A stretch of 64,000 nt of DNA from Lineus longissimus (lineage: Eukaryota > Nemertea > Pilidiophora > Heteronemertea > Lineidae): contig NC_088313.1 in NCBI RefSeq assembly GCF_910592395.1, positions 19,298,437-19,362,436 on the forward strand, read 5' to 3'. The notes below the pieces were generated by a model that was given only the letters and a program-made list of their open reading frames with translations, was not told the origin of the DNA and searched no databases. Shown piece after piece: positions 18,001 through 31,049 of this stretch; the stretch's first letter is position 1, and every line of letters starts with the position of its first letter. Both the position numbers and the translations under genes were made by a program.

Positions 18001-21000
18001 GACCAATAGCCCATATTCAAGACTAATTTTTGGCCGATCATATAGTTTCTGTCTGTATTTTTGAAGGTATCCTTTTGCAGTTCACACTTATTCAGCAAAA
18101 TCCATGAACATAAAATGCCCGCAAAAGTCTGGTTGTTTACAGTAGGTATCACATTAACCCTTTTTTGACGTCATCTCCTCAGGCCCACAATGCTGATATT
18201 AAAGAACTGGGACAGCCACTGCTCGTGTCTAAGCTCAAAGCAAAGGACAGGCGAGCGGGGCAAACTGATGACATCCTGTTGGTTCCTGAATTGTGCTATA
18301 TGACCGGACTCTCCGACCAAATGGTGAGGGACTTCCGCGTCATGAAGGACATTGCACAACACACAAGAGTCGACCCAACAAGTCGCAGAAAAAGGCTGGA
18401 AGGATTCAGCCGGGAACTACGGAGGTACGCAATTGTTTTTTAACGCTTAGCTGTTGACTGCAGTGTTTTGTGGTGGATGTTGTTCTGAAGGTGACCTTTT
18501 GATTGTGTGTAAAACACCAAATGAAAGTCTGATCACAATCCAAACAGGGTTTTAAGTGTAACTTGTACGTTATTCTCCTTCTGTCACTTGGACCAATAAC
18601 ACTTCGTTGATAACCATAGACTTTTAAAGTGAGGACTCTCTTATTTTATTCTACAGTAGCCCCCATTAGACAGGTCCATGCCAGGCAGAAATGGCGTCGT
18701 TTTCCAGTCAAGGTTTAGTGACATTGGGACAAAAACTTAAATGAACATCGATCATCATTACTGCAGATTATGAAGAGTAATATGTCAGTAATCTTTTGAA
18801 TTTCATTTGTTTTCACAGCCATGACAATGCTAAACAGGAGTTGGCTAATTGGGGCTTTGGCATTGACCATCAGTTGGCAACTGTTCAGGCGCGAGTTCTC
18901 CCACCAGAACAGATCTCTCAATGGGGGGAGAACAGAGTAAGTTAAATTTAACTTGTATTGCTCCTGCTTAGATTTTCCCAGGAAGGATGACATAGAATGT
19001 TGCAGGCCTCATTTGGAATACATCCAAAATGCTTTTGGACTTATTTTCTGCTGATATTATCACTTTCGGGCCAAACATAGGTCTGTTATGGATCTTTTTT
19101 GCATTATAATGATGTTCATGTCGAAGGTGAGCTTGCCTCATTGACTTTATACTTTCTCAAAGTGCATGTAATGAAATAATTTTTTCAATACAGTTCTCCT
19201 ATAAACCCGCTGAAGCTGACTGGGACAGAAACATGCGAGGTCGACCTCTGACCTTTACTCCACCAATGACCCACTGGGCCCTTCTCTATCCTCCAAACTG
19301 CGGCAATCAAGCACGGGACTTTGTCTCCACATTACAGAGAGTTGCTGAACCCATGGGCATCCAGCTTGGTGTACCTGAGGAGTAAGTACCCTTTTTGTTG
19401 TTTTTAAACTCCACAGGGTAATAAATTAAGTTGGATTGGCAGAAAGTAGTCGAGCAGCCTTTCAGTCTAGTTAAAACAGTAGAAATTTGAATTTAAAATC
19501 TGTGAAGAGACATCACATTTCTTTCCTGTGGTGGTGTTCTAGTGTTCAAGCTAAGATTGTTTTAAAACAGAAGCTACAACCACGTTGGGGCTTGTACCGT
19601 TTTCTGTAATGAACTTGAAACTTAAAATTAACATAAAGGAAGCAGGGGATTCTGATAATCTTATTTTGTTGTCTTTCCTCCAACAGATTTATACCAGTGT
19701 GAATTTTGGGTCTATCTTTTTTAGGGTACGGTTGGCTGATCCTAGAAATGACACCTATGTCCGCGCTCTCAAAGCAACGATTCATCCACGGCTGGTCATA
19801 ATTGTCTGCATCGTCCCTTCAAACCAGACAGATCGTTACGACGCAATCAAAAAGATCTGCTGCATCCACCACCCAGGTAAGTGTCTTGTTGGGCATACAT
19901 GTAAAAAATGCCCAATGCTGGATTGGACTACACTTCAGCATAAGTGAAATGTTGGTACATTCTAAAATATAAGTGTCACGTGTTGAGCATTATGGGCGCG
20001 TACATGTAGTCTGTATTCTCATCCTTTGAGTACTTTAATTCTTCTTCCTTCTTCAGTGAATTCGCAAGTCATTGTCAGCAGAACACTCAGCAAGCCTCAA
20101 CAGTTGATGTCCGTCTGCACAAAGATTGCACTTCAAATGAACTGCAAGATCGGAGGTATCGGATGGACCCTCACAGTACCGGTATGTCTGCTTATAAAAG
20201 TCTAGTGCTAGAGGAAGTTATTTGATTCTCTGTGTCCCTTCTTTCAGAGCTGTCCAGCTCCTCTTCAAGATGAATATGTGATGGGTCTCGGTGCAGTGTC
20301 CGCATGATAACGTTATCTTGTTAAAAATTTCAGCTGCCAAGGACGATGATTTGTGGTATGGACACTTACCACAAGCGCGGTTCACGATCTGTTGGCGCAT
20401 TTGTAGCCAGTGTGAATCGTACCTTCACAAAGTACCACAGTCGATCTGCTTTCTTTAACGAGAGCCAGGAACTCCATGATAACCTGAGGACTATGATGAC
20501 AGGTAAGTTTTGTTGTCTTGAAGAGTCCGTACATCGCATTCAAAGTCATTCGAAGTACAGCTTACCTATGAGACTCCAGCCGGGGTTTCCACAGGTTTTT
20601 CTCAAGGTAGACTGGTACCCTTGATATTCAAGAACTACAGAAATAACAGATATCAAATTTCTCCAAACTGCAAATGCTGCCTGTAAGTCAGAATTCGTTA
20701 TGGATAAAACTGCAAAACTGCAAAATAAAAAATTTGAAATCATCGTTTAATCAGTTCATCTTCTGTATTTGCTCTGTAGCGTCCATTAAGAAGTTCTTGG
20801 AAAAGAACAGATTCCTACCAGATAAGATCTTTATGTATCGGGACGGTGTTGGTGATGGACAGCTCGATGCTGTCTTCCAGCATGAAGTCAAACAGATTCA
20901 AGATGCTTTCAAGGCATTTGAACGACCAGATGGTTCACCATATCTGTAAGTTTCATAACTTCTAGGGGAAGAAAGAAAGGAAAGATTGTACAAAATCTGC

Positions 21001-21996
21001 CAATTTTGTCTGGTTGAAGAGGGAGTCACCTGGTCAGAGGCCTGATAGGGTATTGGCATGTACCAACAGGTGGTGATGATTTTTTTCACTGGAGTATGCG
21101 TCTAAATGATGTCAAAACTCAAAAACTAAATTGATGCTTCTTTCAGTACAATGCAACTCCCGAGAGGCAGTTAGCGCCCTGTTATAGCACCCATGATTTT
21201 ACTGTTCACCTATTGTTGCCATAACTGTAACCAACATCATCATTTACTTTCAACAGAGGTAAATTTTTTTCTGATATTGCAGACCATCGCTGGCTGTGAT
21301 TGTAGTGAAGAAAAGAATCGCCACAAGATTCTTCAAACAAGCCGGGAATCAATGTTTGAATCCTCCACCAGGCACCGTGGTAGATGATGTGGTCACCAAT
21401 GCAAATTGGTAAGTATACTCACATGAGCATTTACATCCACCACATTGATATGTAACAAGTGAGATGTTATTTTCATTATTCAGGATTTCTCCACGAATTG
21501 TCTTATTTCCTCCCGTTTCAGGTATGACTTCTTCATCATCTCACAGTCCGTACGCCAGGGATCTGTCTCACCTACGCACTATAACGTCATCTTCAACACG
21601 ATGCCACCGACAATGTCCCCAGATAGGATGCAGCAACTCACATACAAACTCTGCCACTTGTATGTCAATTGGCCGGTAAGTGTAGCGAATCAGTTTCAAA
21701 ATATTTATAAAGTGGGGCGGGGATTATCTAGTCTGGTCTGGGCAGTGTAGCAAAGTGACTTTGACTTTTGACAGAGGCCACAAATCTCTAAAGGGTTAAA
21801 ATTGTGAGATTTTATTTTCTCATGAATATTTTGCTGTAACTTCTAACTGGAACTAACGATGTCATTTATTTTGTTCCAGGGGACTATTCGTGTTCCTGCT
21901 CCATGCATGTACGCTCACAAGCTGGCATATCTGGTTGGAGACAACCTCAAGGACACGCCATCACCTAACCTCCAAGACTTCTTGTTTTACTTGTAA
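15096..21996 (+). CDS. piwil1: Piwi-clade Argonaute (PIWIL1-like), 17 coding exons
   Basis: Exons: 15096-15335, 15543-15804, 16146-16363, 16630-16754, 17235-17315, 17492-17680, 17826-17934, 18183-18424, 18819-18936, 19194-19381, 19725-19876, 20057-20181, 20334-20502, 20780-20945, 21283-21408, 21522-21675, 21880-21996. They join in frame to 926 residues. The first 20 residues hold an RG run ([10 protein letters not shown]), the usual Tudor-binding, methylated-arginine tail of Piwi proteins. The PAZ region lies about 265-390, MID about 430-600 and PIWI about 600-915. The slicer tetrad is complete: D693 (GMDTYH), E729 (SQELHD), D761 (YRDGVGDGQ), H856 (SPTHYN). The end, [16 protein letters not shown]...LFYL, is typical of the clade. 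Known role: piRNA-guided silencing of transposons, chiefly in germline and stem cells. PIWIL1 over PIWIL2 is judged from overall resemblance and needs a tree. Confidence 0.96.
15376..15402. repeat. poly-G run in Piwi intron 1
   Basis: A run of G interrupted by one T lies shortly after the exon 1 donor. It has no coding meaning. Confidence 0.8.
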
Positions 21997-24150
21997 ACAA
22001 AGATGGGGCGACGGTCACACTATATGAGAAGATTCTAACGGACAATTTGCTTTTGGAGTATGGAAGTGTCGAGAGATTTCAGCAGATAGTTTTTGTCACA
22101 TCTGTGCGAAATAGTTTCAACTAATATTAGATCTTATTCACCCTGTTTTTGTGTTCATAATGCATGTGTTTTACGAGAGAGAACTTATAATGATGTTCTT
22201 GTTCTGGGGGTATGCTCGCAAGCTATTTTATCGTGTTGGAGAGAGCATCAGAACTGCGGCATAAAACTTGACTGGATTTTACATGTACATGTAGCACTGA
22301 CTTGGTTACTGGTGGTACAAGAACGGAAATGTTAGATATGTTGTTCGTCTCTGTGACTTTTGGCATCAGGATGAGTGTTGGTTATATGAATAGTATAATA
22401 TATATAAACGATTATAGGATTTTACTGTTGTTTTTATGATGAGTGTATTTTGTTTATCACTTGTGCAATTCCTGTTGATGAAGTTTAAAGATGTTAGAGA
22501 ATGGTTGCTAAGTTTAATTGCTGTACACAGAAACATGTACGTGTAGGTTTGAACTTATACTGTGTTGTAACTCTAATCTTTTCTCATGTTTTTGACGTAA
22601 GAAAAGCAGATGGAACATTGATAAGTGGGGAGCACTTAAAAATGACGGGATCATATTCAAGTCCTTGCATGAGAGGCTCAATTTGGTGCTGGTTTATGTT
22701 ACATGTATATAGCAACGTGTAATAGCTTGTTGCTGTGAATGTGTTATTACATGTATGTAGCTGTACGAGGATGTGTTTTGTTGTGGATGTCTGTGCACTC
22801 TGTATTAAGTGTATACCAAGTAAATATCACTGCAGTTGGTGTATTCAGAAATCAAACATTGAACGCTTTACATGAAATTTCACTACTTTTCATGTAAAAA
22901 CTTGGAGAATTTTTCTGGAGATTAAAACCAGACGCCTCGCGAAGAAGATGGGTGCAAGAATGATTTGGCCATTTTGGCTGGTAGACCCCCTTTCAATGCT
23001 TATAAAATGTTGAGCCAGGTACAGTGATATTTATGGCGGTGAAGTTGATGATGATGATAATAATAACAATGGTAACAATAACTTAATGACTCCCAAGGAA
23101 AACAAAAAAAGGATTATTGACACTTTTGAGGGTTTTGCTACGGCAGACATGTTAACAGCAAATTTTCTGCTCTTTTCCATAAATCCATTTTGCCCTCTGT
23201 ATTATTCTCTTGCAACTTGATATGATGGGTTCACAGTATGTTGTGGGGCAGTTATGTTTCAAGGCCCAGTTGCTCAATCGATGTTAAGAGACCAAAGCCA
23301 GCATTAGTTTAAGTAAGCGTTATCTCCTACGGTGAATTTCATTTACAACTATAGACTTGACACCAATGTTACAGCTATAAACGATTGAGCTACTAAGCCC
23401 AGATGGTTGAGAATTTATCTGTTTCATTTTTTTACTACCTCTTCACCATATTTGTTTTGCTTTGGAGTCTTTTGGTTATTACCTTCTGGTCATCCAGAAT
23501 TCAACCCCCATTTTAACTGTACTTAAAGTTGGTACAGAGAACTCAATAGATGCCAGGAGGAGTGTCTTATACAGAGAACTCAATAGATGCCAGGAGGAGT
23601 GTCTTAATGGTCAATGGGAAAAATTATGCCCTAATGTGACTAAATGCTACCCATTTTTGTGTAATGGGTCACATATACATGTAAACTGTGAAAAATACAC
23701 ACCTGCAAAAGTTTTGCGGATTAAAGTTTTTGGGATGTATGATTGTATGCTAAGTTAGGAAAGTGTAATGATATTGTCGGGTAGCGGAGTTTGATACGGT
23801 TAAAGTGTTTACCCAGCTGGTGTCCCACCTGGATTTAGCACTTCAGAGAAAGTCTTCTTGTTCTTGTGTAATGGCAGATATCCATGCTTAGCTTAGCACA
23901 TTGTCTGTGTTGTAATGTAAATGTATTCATATATTGTTCATTTTATTACAAAAAAACAAAAAAATCAAAAATATAAGTGTAGAATTTTATCGACAAGGTG
24001 TCTAATAGATATCACCAGGTTTTTCTTGTGGAGATTGGAAAATTCTCATATATAAAAAATTATCATATATACATGTAGATTAAATGGGAAAAAGTTTTAG
24101 AATTTATTTGTTATGTTATCTGTTTAACCTCATGGAAGATGTTTTGTAGA
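21997..24150 (+). other. probable 3' UTR of Piwi and following spacer
   Basis: AT-rich sequence with no conserved frame. ATTAAA hexamers are at about 22921 and 24079, but no AATAAA was seen, so the transcript end is uncertain. It contains a 37-bp tandem duplication (23534-23607) and several TACATGTA words. Confidence 0.35.
23534..23607. repeat. 37-bp perfect tandem duplication
   Basis: ACAGAGAACTCAATAGATGC and the following 17 bases occur twice, at 23534-23570 and 23571-23607, essentially without mismatch. The open frame across it is not conserved coding sequence. Confidence 0.95.
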
Positions 24151-25116
24151 GGAATACAGGAACACTTGAGCAAACCAGAGAGGACAGTGGTACTGGCTCG
24201 GTTGTCCCCCGATGATACTCCCTCTTTTGTCTGAACGGGCAGTGTCCTATCCAGGCCTCTTTCCCTCAAGGCTCGACCAGAACCATAAGTCCCATCCTCT
24301 TACCTACCAGTCTCACCGAAGACCAGAGTTCTTCCTGTTTTGGTGTGCCTGCTTCACTGCCAACTAATAATGACAGTACCCAATCATACATGTATCAGTA
24401 TACCTGTTGCAGGCTGCAATAGACTTGCTCGTTTGTATTCATCGACTGTTCCCTAGTGGAGTTCTTTCCTGTTCTGTGTTTGCTTCATCTTGACCCTCAA
24501 TGTATTGGCATTGCTCAGTTTCCAGACAATGTGCGTATGGGCAGAGGATACGGAGGTCATACTGCTCTTAGTTCAGTACATGTACATGTATGCGTTTGCT
24601 GATGATCTTGTGACTTTACACAGACAATGCACTTACACGTATTGCTTAATGGAAGTTCCGATAGGCTGCACTGTGTGAATATTTCCTCTTGTGGCCTTTT
24701 GACTGGGAATATAGGGAATGAACATGCTCATTCTTTTCCCAGGCAGAAGTCCACTGGTCCAGATGGGAAAGTCTACATGTACAATGTGAAGATATGCCGC
24801 CTTAGAGAGGTGAAATGCACTCTTTACACCCCGGAACTTCACCAGGCACAAAAGATCGAGCTTGTCTGTTGTTACCGGAAATCCATTCCCCATACAATTC
24901 AGTTGTTGCATTGGCTCAACCTGAACTCCCATGAAGGGCATGTGTAAATGCATCATTCAGTTCATGCTTTGAGGAGCCGCATAAGCTTGCTTCTGTGGTT
25001 GGTAACAATTCATATGCTCTCATGCACAATAGGGTGTAGCACCCTTCCGTATACACGTACATGTAATTCCAGGTCAAAAGAGTCTTTGATCCAACACATA
25101 CTTTCAAAGAAAAATA
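24151..25116. other. convergent spacer between Piwi and the LU-domain gene
   Basis: No feature was recognised apart from TACATGTACATG words near 24578. Frames of about 105 codons at 24627-24956 on both strands have no family motif and overlap each other, as expected by chance. Confidence 0.3.
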
Positions 25117-25817
25117 TTTATTTTCCAGCAAGTGACAGCGGATACTGCCAATAGATGACAACAAACATTGCATTTAACATCCTAAAAGCTACTGATCCGA
25201 GAACAGTAATGGATTATTGGACTTGGATAACACCAGTTAACTACATGTAAATGGCCCCGTCCTCTCATGAATGGCTTGTCTGATATTCTTGTAATCTGCG
25301 ATCACAGACAGTACGATTTACAAAGTGACTTGCAAATGATGCAATTACATATATAACACACTCGTTAGAGATACTGGTACTGTAGGCCTGCAGTAAAAAG
25401 CTCTCTGACACGGACACAATTTGGAATGCTGATCAATGAGTTCAACATTCAGAAACATGAGAAATCAATCAAATACAACATTTTACATGGTACATGTATA
25501 TGAAGGCCGGGAATATTTAACAATGGAATAATTTAATCTGTAAAAGGATCATAAACTATGTAGTCTTGAAGGTTATATACGTGTACTGTACATGTCTTAG
25601 TACATATGCAAATTCAACTACTTTAAGTAGTAAAGCATGATTCTACATAAACTCATCTACTGGGGTGACTGGGATTTCAAAGCATGGTCACACAATAAGT
25701 TTCAGCCAAAATCACAAATGAGTAAGCCTTATTACCCAAAAGCTCAATCACCGGAGTTTTCAAAGCACAGCCAAGTCCACTCAACTTTTAATGAATATTC
25801 AGATCATCTTTCATGTC
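25117..25817 (-). other. probable 3' UTR of the LU-domain gene
   Basis: On the minus strand, the stretch after the stop codon at 25818-25820 reaches an AATAAA (plus-strand TTTATT at 25117-25122). No coding signal lies between. Confidence 0.5.
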
Positions 25818-27739
25818 TCACGTCAACACAAGTTGAACATTGTCACCAATTGCTGTATCATCTTCGTCCATCTCCAGCTGATCAGCTGGGATCCTTCGAT
25901 AGCTAAACCGCAGATTGCGATCATTCTCTTTCTTCTTACTCTTCCTCACAAAGATCACAGCAGCGATGATAAGTCCTCCCATGAGTGCCAACAGCCCTAA
26001 CAACCCCCCAATGAAGGTCCAGTCCACCTTTTGATTTCTTGACTGCATGAGAGGCGCTGTTGTGTTCGTTGTAACTGGCGGCGCTGTTGACGTCGTCACA
26101 ATCCTCCATTGTGGTTTATTACATAAATCTTGCGTACAGCAGCAGATTTCAACTTGATATTTGGTGTTGTTGTCCAACTGAAACAAAGAAACGGGTTTGT
26201 GGGAGTTTCAGAATTCATCAAAGCATTCATGTGAGGAGCAAGCAGAAGCGTAATCAAGAAAAGTAGTGTGGATTTTTGTGGCTGTCTGTGACAGGCCCTA
26301 GTTCAAAGCCGCTGTGGTCTAGAGGCTTGTACTCTTCATCAATGGTCAGGAGGTCCCTGCTTTGAACCTCACTGTAAGCGTTAGACTCTAGGCAGGCCTT
26401 TTTGTCAAACTTGCATCACTTCACCCAGATGGATAAATTGGTATAAGGTCGATTTGGACCTCCATTGTCTCTTCATGCACAATCTCCCTACACCATGTTG
26501 ACAAGATATGGGACATCCACTTAGACATGCAGTGATTCACTGGTTGTCTTTGTTAGGAAAGATGACGGTATAAACTACGGCCGGGAAATACTCACCGAGA
26601 TATTTTTACATCCTTCCGTTATGATGCTTGCATTCTTATTACAGATGTTCTCATTATCACAGAAAAACTGATGTCTCACAACGTCACCATGGAATTCTCT
26701 AGTTGATGCACAGTGGCCACCCTTGCTTGAACATCCCACAATTGTACCTTCAATAGAGGGGATGATTATTTGACTGAACTTAAACTTATCTTCAAAGTGT
26801 GAAGCTGCAACAAAACCTAATCATTTCTTTGTTTCAGTGTTAAAAAAATAATGGATTAGCGAATACTTGATCTATATTTGCCTACATTCTTTACTTTATG
26901 TCATACATGTAATCACTTCAAAAATCTACAATAACCCCACAATATACATACCTTCTCCCTTCTCTTTAGCATGATAGCACTTTAGTGCTTGATGTGGTAG
27001 CGGTGTCAGTTGTGGTAGGTTACATTTAGAAGAATTACAGCAAAACAGTTCACCTGTCACATTGTTGTTATAGGTATACTGGAATGGAATGAATACAACA
27101 TTAGAAAATGAAAAAGGGGGTGTTGGCACTTGATCAAAACATTCAAAAAGAAATATGTCTGTATTGCTGACATAGCAGAACATTTTTTACCCACAACATA
27201 TTTGGAAGCTCCAGGCAAAATTGTAATATCGATATTTCCTGTGCTCACTCATATCCATCCAAAAATTTCCTGTGCTCACCCACAAATCATTCACTTGAAG
27301 TGTTCCAGTTGATAATTGACACACCTTCTTTCTGCTAATCAATACCTAAGAATACGACCGTATTGTCTGTGACTGCTGTTTATCGCAGGAATATAAATGA
27401 CACTGTACACAATTCCAATATCATGTATTTACCTTTATAAATTTTCCAGTATTTTTTTCTTGACAAATATTTTCAAAATCACAGCCAAACTTGACATAGG
27501 ACTTATGGTTGAAGATCAAAGACAGACCAGATGATAGATGTCTGAATATCAGACAATGTTTTGAAGATATATTTGAAGGTTCAATTGAAGAATGTGATGA
27601 AGTATTCTGAGACTGTGATGTGTTTGTGGAAGTGACATGGTTCTTCACCAGCCTAGTGCAGTTCTTGACTTCCACGGTCTGCCCAGTTGTAATGGTGCCA
27701 TTGAAACACTGGATAGTGTTGTCAGCATTGCTGATATGG
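25818..27739 (-). CDS. type I membrane protein with two three-finger (LU/Ly6-uPAR) domains, 5' incomplete
   Basis: Four exons join in frame: 27739-27433, 27078-26952, 26804-26596 and 26177-25818, giving 333 visible codons. The first LU domain starts near IQCFNG and ends with CCNSSKCN. The second starts with LKCYHAK and ends with CCCTQDLCN. CC-x4-CN is the signature end of Ly6/uPAR and activin-receptor ectodomains. The first domain has a Ser/Thr/Asn-rich insert with several N-glycosylation sequons. Then follow a Thr/Pro stalk, one hydrophobic segment (FIGGLLGLLALMGGLIIAAV), a basic stop (RKSKKK) and a tail of about 35 residues with no kinase. The exon with the signal peptide should end leaving two codon bases; it was not found between 27742 and 28840. 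The ligand is unknown. It could be a decoy receptor of the TGF-beta type or an unrelated LU protein. Confidence 0.78.
26308..26373 (+). mobile_element. tRNA-derived SINE-like head
   Basis: An A-box-like word (TGTGGTCTAGAGGC) is followed about 35 bases later by GGTCCCTGCTTTGAACCTC, close to a B box. Downstream to about 26480 the sequence resembles a SINE body. It lies in an intron of the LU-domain gene, in the opposite orientation. Confidence 0.45.
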
Positions 27740-28842
27740 CTGAAAGTAGAACAAATATCTCTTTACATGTGCTGGTGTGAGTTAGACATAGATAGACAAA
27801 CAGTGCTGAGGTCCCAACTCAAACCGTGCTTCTTCTAATGAAGCTACAAGTACAACATCGCAAACACCTCAGTTTGTTAGTGTTAGGACCACATTATGTC
27901 ATTACCAAAGCCTGTAGAACTCATCCACTGTAACTTGCCCTTGGCCTAGGGCTTAGTTCAAAGAAAGTTGAGGACTTTCGGCAAGCTTTCATTTTCACCA
28001 TTTTGGTGTGTCAATTGGCCCAAGGCCTAGATTTGGGCATTTTCAGTTTCAGTTTCAGTTTCACTTCAGATTATTTGCTTCGTTGGACATTATCTCAGTC
28101 ATGATGATATAGGCATACTTTCAGCCTTTTCTCTTTTCATTATTTGGCCCAGAAGAGTATAAACTTGTACAGAAAAAGTTCAAAATCTACTTGGTGTGAT
28201 CAATCACCTTATTTGGATATAGCATGTCAAAATAAGGCAAATATTCACAAATACTGAGACTTCTGAATTCATTGCACTTGCAAAAATGCGGTAAAATGCG
28301 CGGAACACATACAACACTAACAAATTTACTTCCGGGTTCGAGAAATTTCATGTTTGCGATAAACTTAGCCAATAAATCAGCTAAAGTTATATTTTCCTTT
28401 GTTTTATGGATTATGATTAATCTCACGTTTGGAAGCCTATAGTTCAATTTGATAATTTTATGGCGCGAATCGCAATCGTATTGTCATTGGCTTACGCGTC
28501 TTTTGCAAGAAGCCATGCCTGCGAAATGTTAGCGTTTTCTGACATTTTAGAGTCGCTTTATCAGCAATTTATTCAGGAAATTGTCAAGATATACTAGTTT
28601 CTTGTGATAAAGGAAGCTGTATTTGATTCCGTACCATCGAGAAAGCCAAGAATATACTGTAATATTTCTTCACAGCTGCCTTTATTTCTTCTTCTTTTTC
28701 GACTTCACTACTGCAGTCTTCTTTGTACATGTAGTTTATTTATCCGAGTTTTCTTGACAAGGCCAAGGGCAGTGCAATTTTTACATACATTGTCATTTCC
28801 CTTTTAGTGATCTTTCGCGTTTTTCTTCAGTATTTTGAAGCT
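27740..28842. promoter_or_regulatory. divergent region between the LU-domain gene and ERI1
   Basis: It must contain the promoter and leader of ERI1 (plus strand) and the missing first exon and promoter of the LU-domain gene (minus strand). A TTTCAG hexamer repeated four times is at about 28040-28062. A plus-strand ATG at 28460 opens a short hydrophobic peptide (MARIAIVLSLAYASF) that looks like a signal peptide but is followed by no exon that fits. No TATA element is clear. Confidence 0.4.
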
Positions 28843-30882
28843 ATGGCTACTGCAAGTTGTGCAGGGGATGGCTTAGATCAGCTGCAGAATGGGGAGGCCA
28901 GAGAGCTGCACCACGAGGTAAGTTTTTACTAATAAAAATTTTGAACTTGTATTTGTAATCATCATAAGAAATTGTTTGATTGATTAGGAAGGCTGAGTGG
29001 TAGTGTAGTTTAGTGCTGGTGCATGAGTTCTCAGTCGCATGATCTCAAAGGGTTGTTGATCTTTTCTTTCAGAATCCTTCCAAACCGGCGGTGCGTCGCG
29101 ACGACGGCAGTGGATACGCAGGTCCTTACAGCGACCCTGTGTACAAACAGATCTCCCTGAGTAACGGACAAGTTAACAAGATGACCAGACAAGAAATCAA
29201 GGAAAAGTTAGCCAGCCTCAAGCTTGATACGAGGTAATTCACTAGCCAAACCAATACAACTCATGTTTTGTAAATTCTGAACTCATTCAAAACTGTCGAA
29301 TAGTTATGTCATCTAAGTCTCAACATATTCAAAGTGTAGTGACCCGTAACCGTTTTTTAAGGGGCCAGCCTATGTCTTGCTGTAAATGATTTTTGTCCCA
29401 CTTCGGTCAAGCTACATAGTTTTTGAGTTTCTGGTTTTAGAAATTCTTTGTTTCTCTCAAATAAATATCATATGTTACAATGTCAACAATATTCATCTTT
29501 CTCAGGGGTGTCAAAGAGGTGTTAAAAAAGAGGCTGAAGAACCACTACAAACGAGTCAACCTTGTGAAAGCTCGTCTCCGATCAGCGAACCGTGACAGCG
29601 ATGCCTGTTATGACTATTTGGCCGTCATTGACTTCGAGGCGACATGTGATGAGAACAACGCACACTATAACCATGAGATCATCGAGTTCCCTATTGCCAT
29701 CATCGAAACAAAAAATATAAAAATGGTAGGTATGACCGAATGTCTAAAAGAGATTTGTGTCCTGTGATTGCAATTGCCTCATATAACCAAAAGATTTTAT
29801 GAAATAGTTCTGTATCATATACTTTCTAATTTCAGATTGCGGATAGACAGGAATACTGCAGACCAACCATCAACCGTCGTTTGACTCCATTCTGCACACA
29901 GCTGACTGGGATCACTCAGAGCACAGTGGACAAGGCAGATACGTTCCCAGACGTCTTGAAGCGAGTTGAGGCCTGGATGGAAGAACATGGACTTACCAAG
30001 AAGAGTTCTTTTGCTGTTGTAACTGACGGGTATGTCACCTTAGTTTCATTGAAGGCCTGTATCATTGACTGGCGAGCCTACTGCAATGAATGAGACATGG
30101 GGCTAAGGTTTTTGAATTGTATATTTTGGCTTTTAATTGTAACCTGACATCTCTGGCTCCATCAGTATTAAACCTTCCCCAAATGACTGTGATTATAAGT
30201 TGTTCTGCTGTCAGTATGGAGTCCCATATGGAGTTTGTAGCTCCCCTTGTCACAGTTCAGGTCTGACAGGTATTTGATCTGTGTATTTGATCTGCTTGAT
30301 CACTCAGAAGAGGCTTTGATAAGGTTTGATTCAAGATCTGACAGAAGCCTCAGCATTGTTCTAATTTCTATTTCCAGACCGTGGGACATGGGCCGGTTCT
30401 TACACGCCCAGTGCTTGCACAACAAGATTCCGTTTCCTCGCTGGGGAATGAAATGGGTCAACATACGCAAAGCCTATCGTAACTACTACAGTTTCCGCAA
30501 AGCAACTCTGAAATCTATGCTGGAGAACCTTGGCATGACCTTTGAAGGGCACCAACACAGTGGCATTGACGATACGAAAAACATCGCCAGAGTGGTGCTC
30601 CGAATGCTCGAGGATGGATGTGACCTCAGAGTCAATGAGAAACTGCATGCTCACAAGTTATGTGCAAGTCAAAAGGTACTTTTGGATGTCGTCCCAATCG
30701 CAAGGGATGATGACTCTGACATCGACAGTGATGAGCAAGCTGACAAGTTGGCAGCAACGGAATTTGAACGTCGGGCAATCAGCGACAGGAACAGTCCTGT
30801 CGGACATTATAATGATATTATTAAGAACACGGAAGGTGATGTGAACGATTTGTTGTACTACTTGAAAATCCAAGAAACTTGA
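28843..30882 (+). CDS. ERI1: ERI1-type 3'-5' exoribonuclease
   Basis: Exons 28843-28917, 29073-29233, 29506-29725, 29836-30029 and 30378-30882 join in frame to 384 residues (human ERI1 is 349). Residues about 60-100 form a SAP-like helix pair (MTRQEIKEKLASLKL, then VKEVLKKRLKNHYK) that in this family binds the histone mRNA stem-loop. The DEDDh exonuclease domain follows: D121 and E123 (VIDFEAT), D216 (TDGPWD), H277 and D282 (HSGIDDTKN). The C-terminal tail from about 310 is acidic and longer than in vertebrates. Known roles are trimming the 3' end of histone mRNAs and 5.8S rRNA, and siRNA turnover. It probably acts in nucleolus and cytoplasm. Every catalytic residue is present, so activity is expected. 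Confidence 0.96.
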
Positions 30883-31043
30883 TTTCACTATCCTTTCAAA
30901 GATTTCTATTTTGTTTCCGTTTCACCTTGGTCAGTATCATGAGTCTGTAGTGTTGTATGGGAACATTTAGTCCTTGAATGAAATGCAACTAATGTAGTGC
31001 TGAAAAAAATTAGTATTTTGTATTAAACACTATCAATCAGGAG

Positions 31044-31049
31044 AATAAA
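31044..31049 (+). terminator. ERI1 polyadenylation signal
   Basis: AATAAA 162 bases after the ERI1 stop codon; the first consensus signal downstream. Confidence 0.6.

Noticed and set aside
28187-28447. Minus-strand 86-codon frame as first exon of the LU-domain gene
   Set aside because: No convincing signal peptide, and no donor with the required phase except a weak one; left unassigned.
28460-28600. Plus-strand ATG with a signal-peptide-like start (MARIAIVLSLAYASF)
   Set aside because: It lies on the wrong strand for the LU-domain gene, is followed by a stop after about 45 codons, and is out of context for ERI1, which is not secreted.
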